NCBI GenBank assembly: GCA_021802165.1
Contig: JAKAAU010000127.1
Span: 1 to 5,149 of the forward strand
DNA: 5,149 bases
Direction: 5' to 3'
DNA from: Thermoplasmata archaeon
Lineage (GTDB): Archaea; Thermoplasmatota; Thermoplasmata; Thermoplasmatales; Thermoplasmataceae
This document shows, piece after piece, positions 5,091 to 5,149 of the stretch (position 1 is the first letter of the stretch; each line of letters begins with the position of its first letter). The notes under the pieces were generated by a model. The model was not told the DNA's origin and did no database searches. It saw only the letters and a program-made list of their open reading frames with translations. The position numbers were made by a program, and so were the translations under genes.

Positions 5091-5149
5091 TAATATACTT
5101 TGTCTTTAAATAAGTATACATATTTGTGCAGTAATATTTATATATCATA

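Overview
The window looks like chromosomal DNA from a Thermoplasmatales-type archaeon, probably close to Ferroplasma, Picrophilus or Acidiplasma. This is inferred from protein families and style, not from a search. The DNA is AT-rich and uses many ATA (Ile) and AGG (Arg) codons. Two genes belong to archaeal regulator families (COG1395-type HTH protein, COG2150-type HTH+ACT protein). Promoters have TATA boxes centred about 24-28 bp before the start codon, with no obvious Shine-Dalgarno sites, as expected for leaderless transcripts.

Layout, left to right. (1) Positions 1-548, minus strand: the first 182 codons of a gene that runs off the left edge, a conserved archaeal protein with a distant TraB/PrgY look. 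(2) 545-1465, minus: a GTG-started COG1395-type HTH regulator. It overlaps gene 1 by 4 bp (ATGA), so the two form a coupled pair. (3) 1529-2116, minus: a 195-residue HTH+ACT-domain amino-acid regulator with a Cys-rich tail. (4) 2117-2340: a 224-bp divergent control region with palindromes and a 9-bp direct repeat. (5) 2341-3243, plus: a short D-3-phosphoglycerate dehydrogenase (serA) with no ACT domain. (6) 3246-4361, plus: a class V PLP aminotransferase, 2 nt after serA. (7) 4348-5064, minus: an AlaX alanyl-tRNA editing protein, convergent with the aminotransferase and overlapping it by 14 bp. (8) 5065-5149: the alaX promoter and the right edge. No RNA genes, mobile elements or CRISPR were seen.

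How the genes may work together (inference): serA and the aminotransferase would supply the first two steps of phosphorylated serine synthesis (3-phosphoglycerate to 3-phosphohydroxypyruvate to phosphoserine). The phosphatase is not in the window. The divergently transcribed HTH+ACT protein is a natural candidate for an amino-acid-sensing regulator of this operon, because the dehydrogenase has no regulatory domain of its own. AlaX removes serine (and possibly glycine) wrongly attached to tRNA-Ala, so serine synthesis and protection against serine misincorporation sit side by side.

Most of the window is ordinary core metabolism and regulation. I did not find a defence system or other clearly new machinery. 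The items most worth a second look are the serA/ACT-regulator control region, the Cys-to-Asp change at the AlaX zinc site, the Cys-rich tail of the ACT regulator, and the coupled HTH/TraB-like pair.
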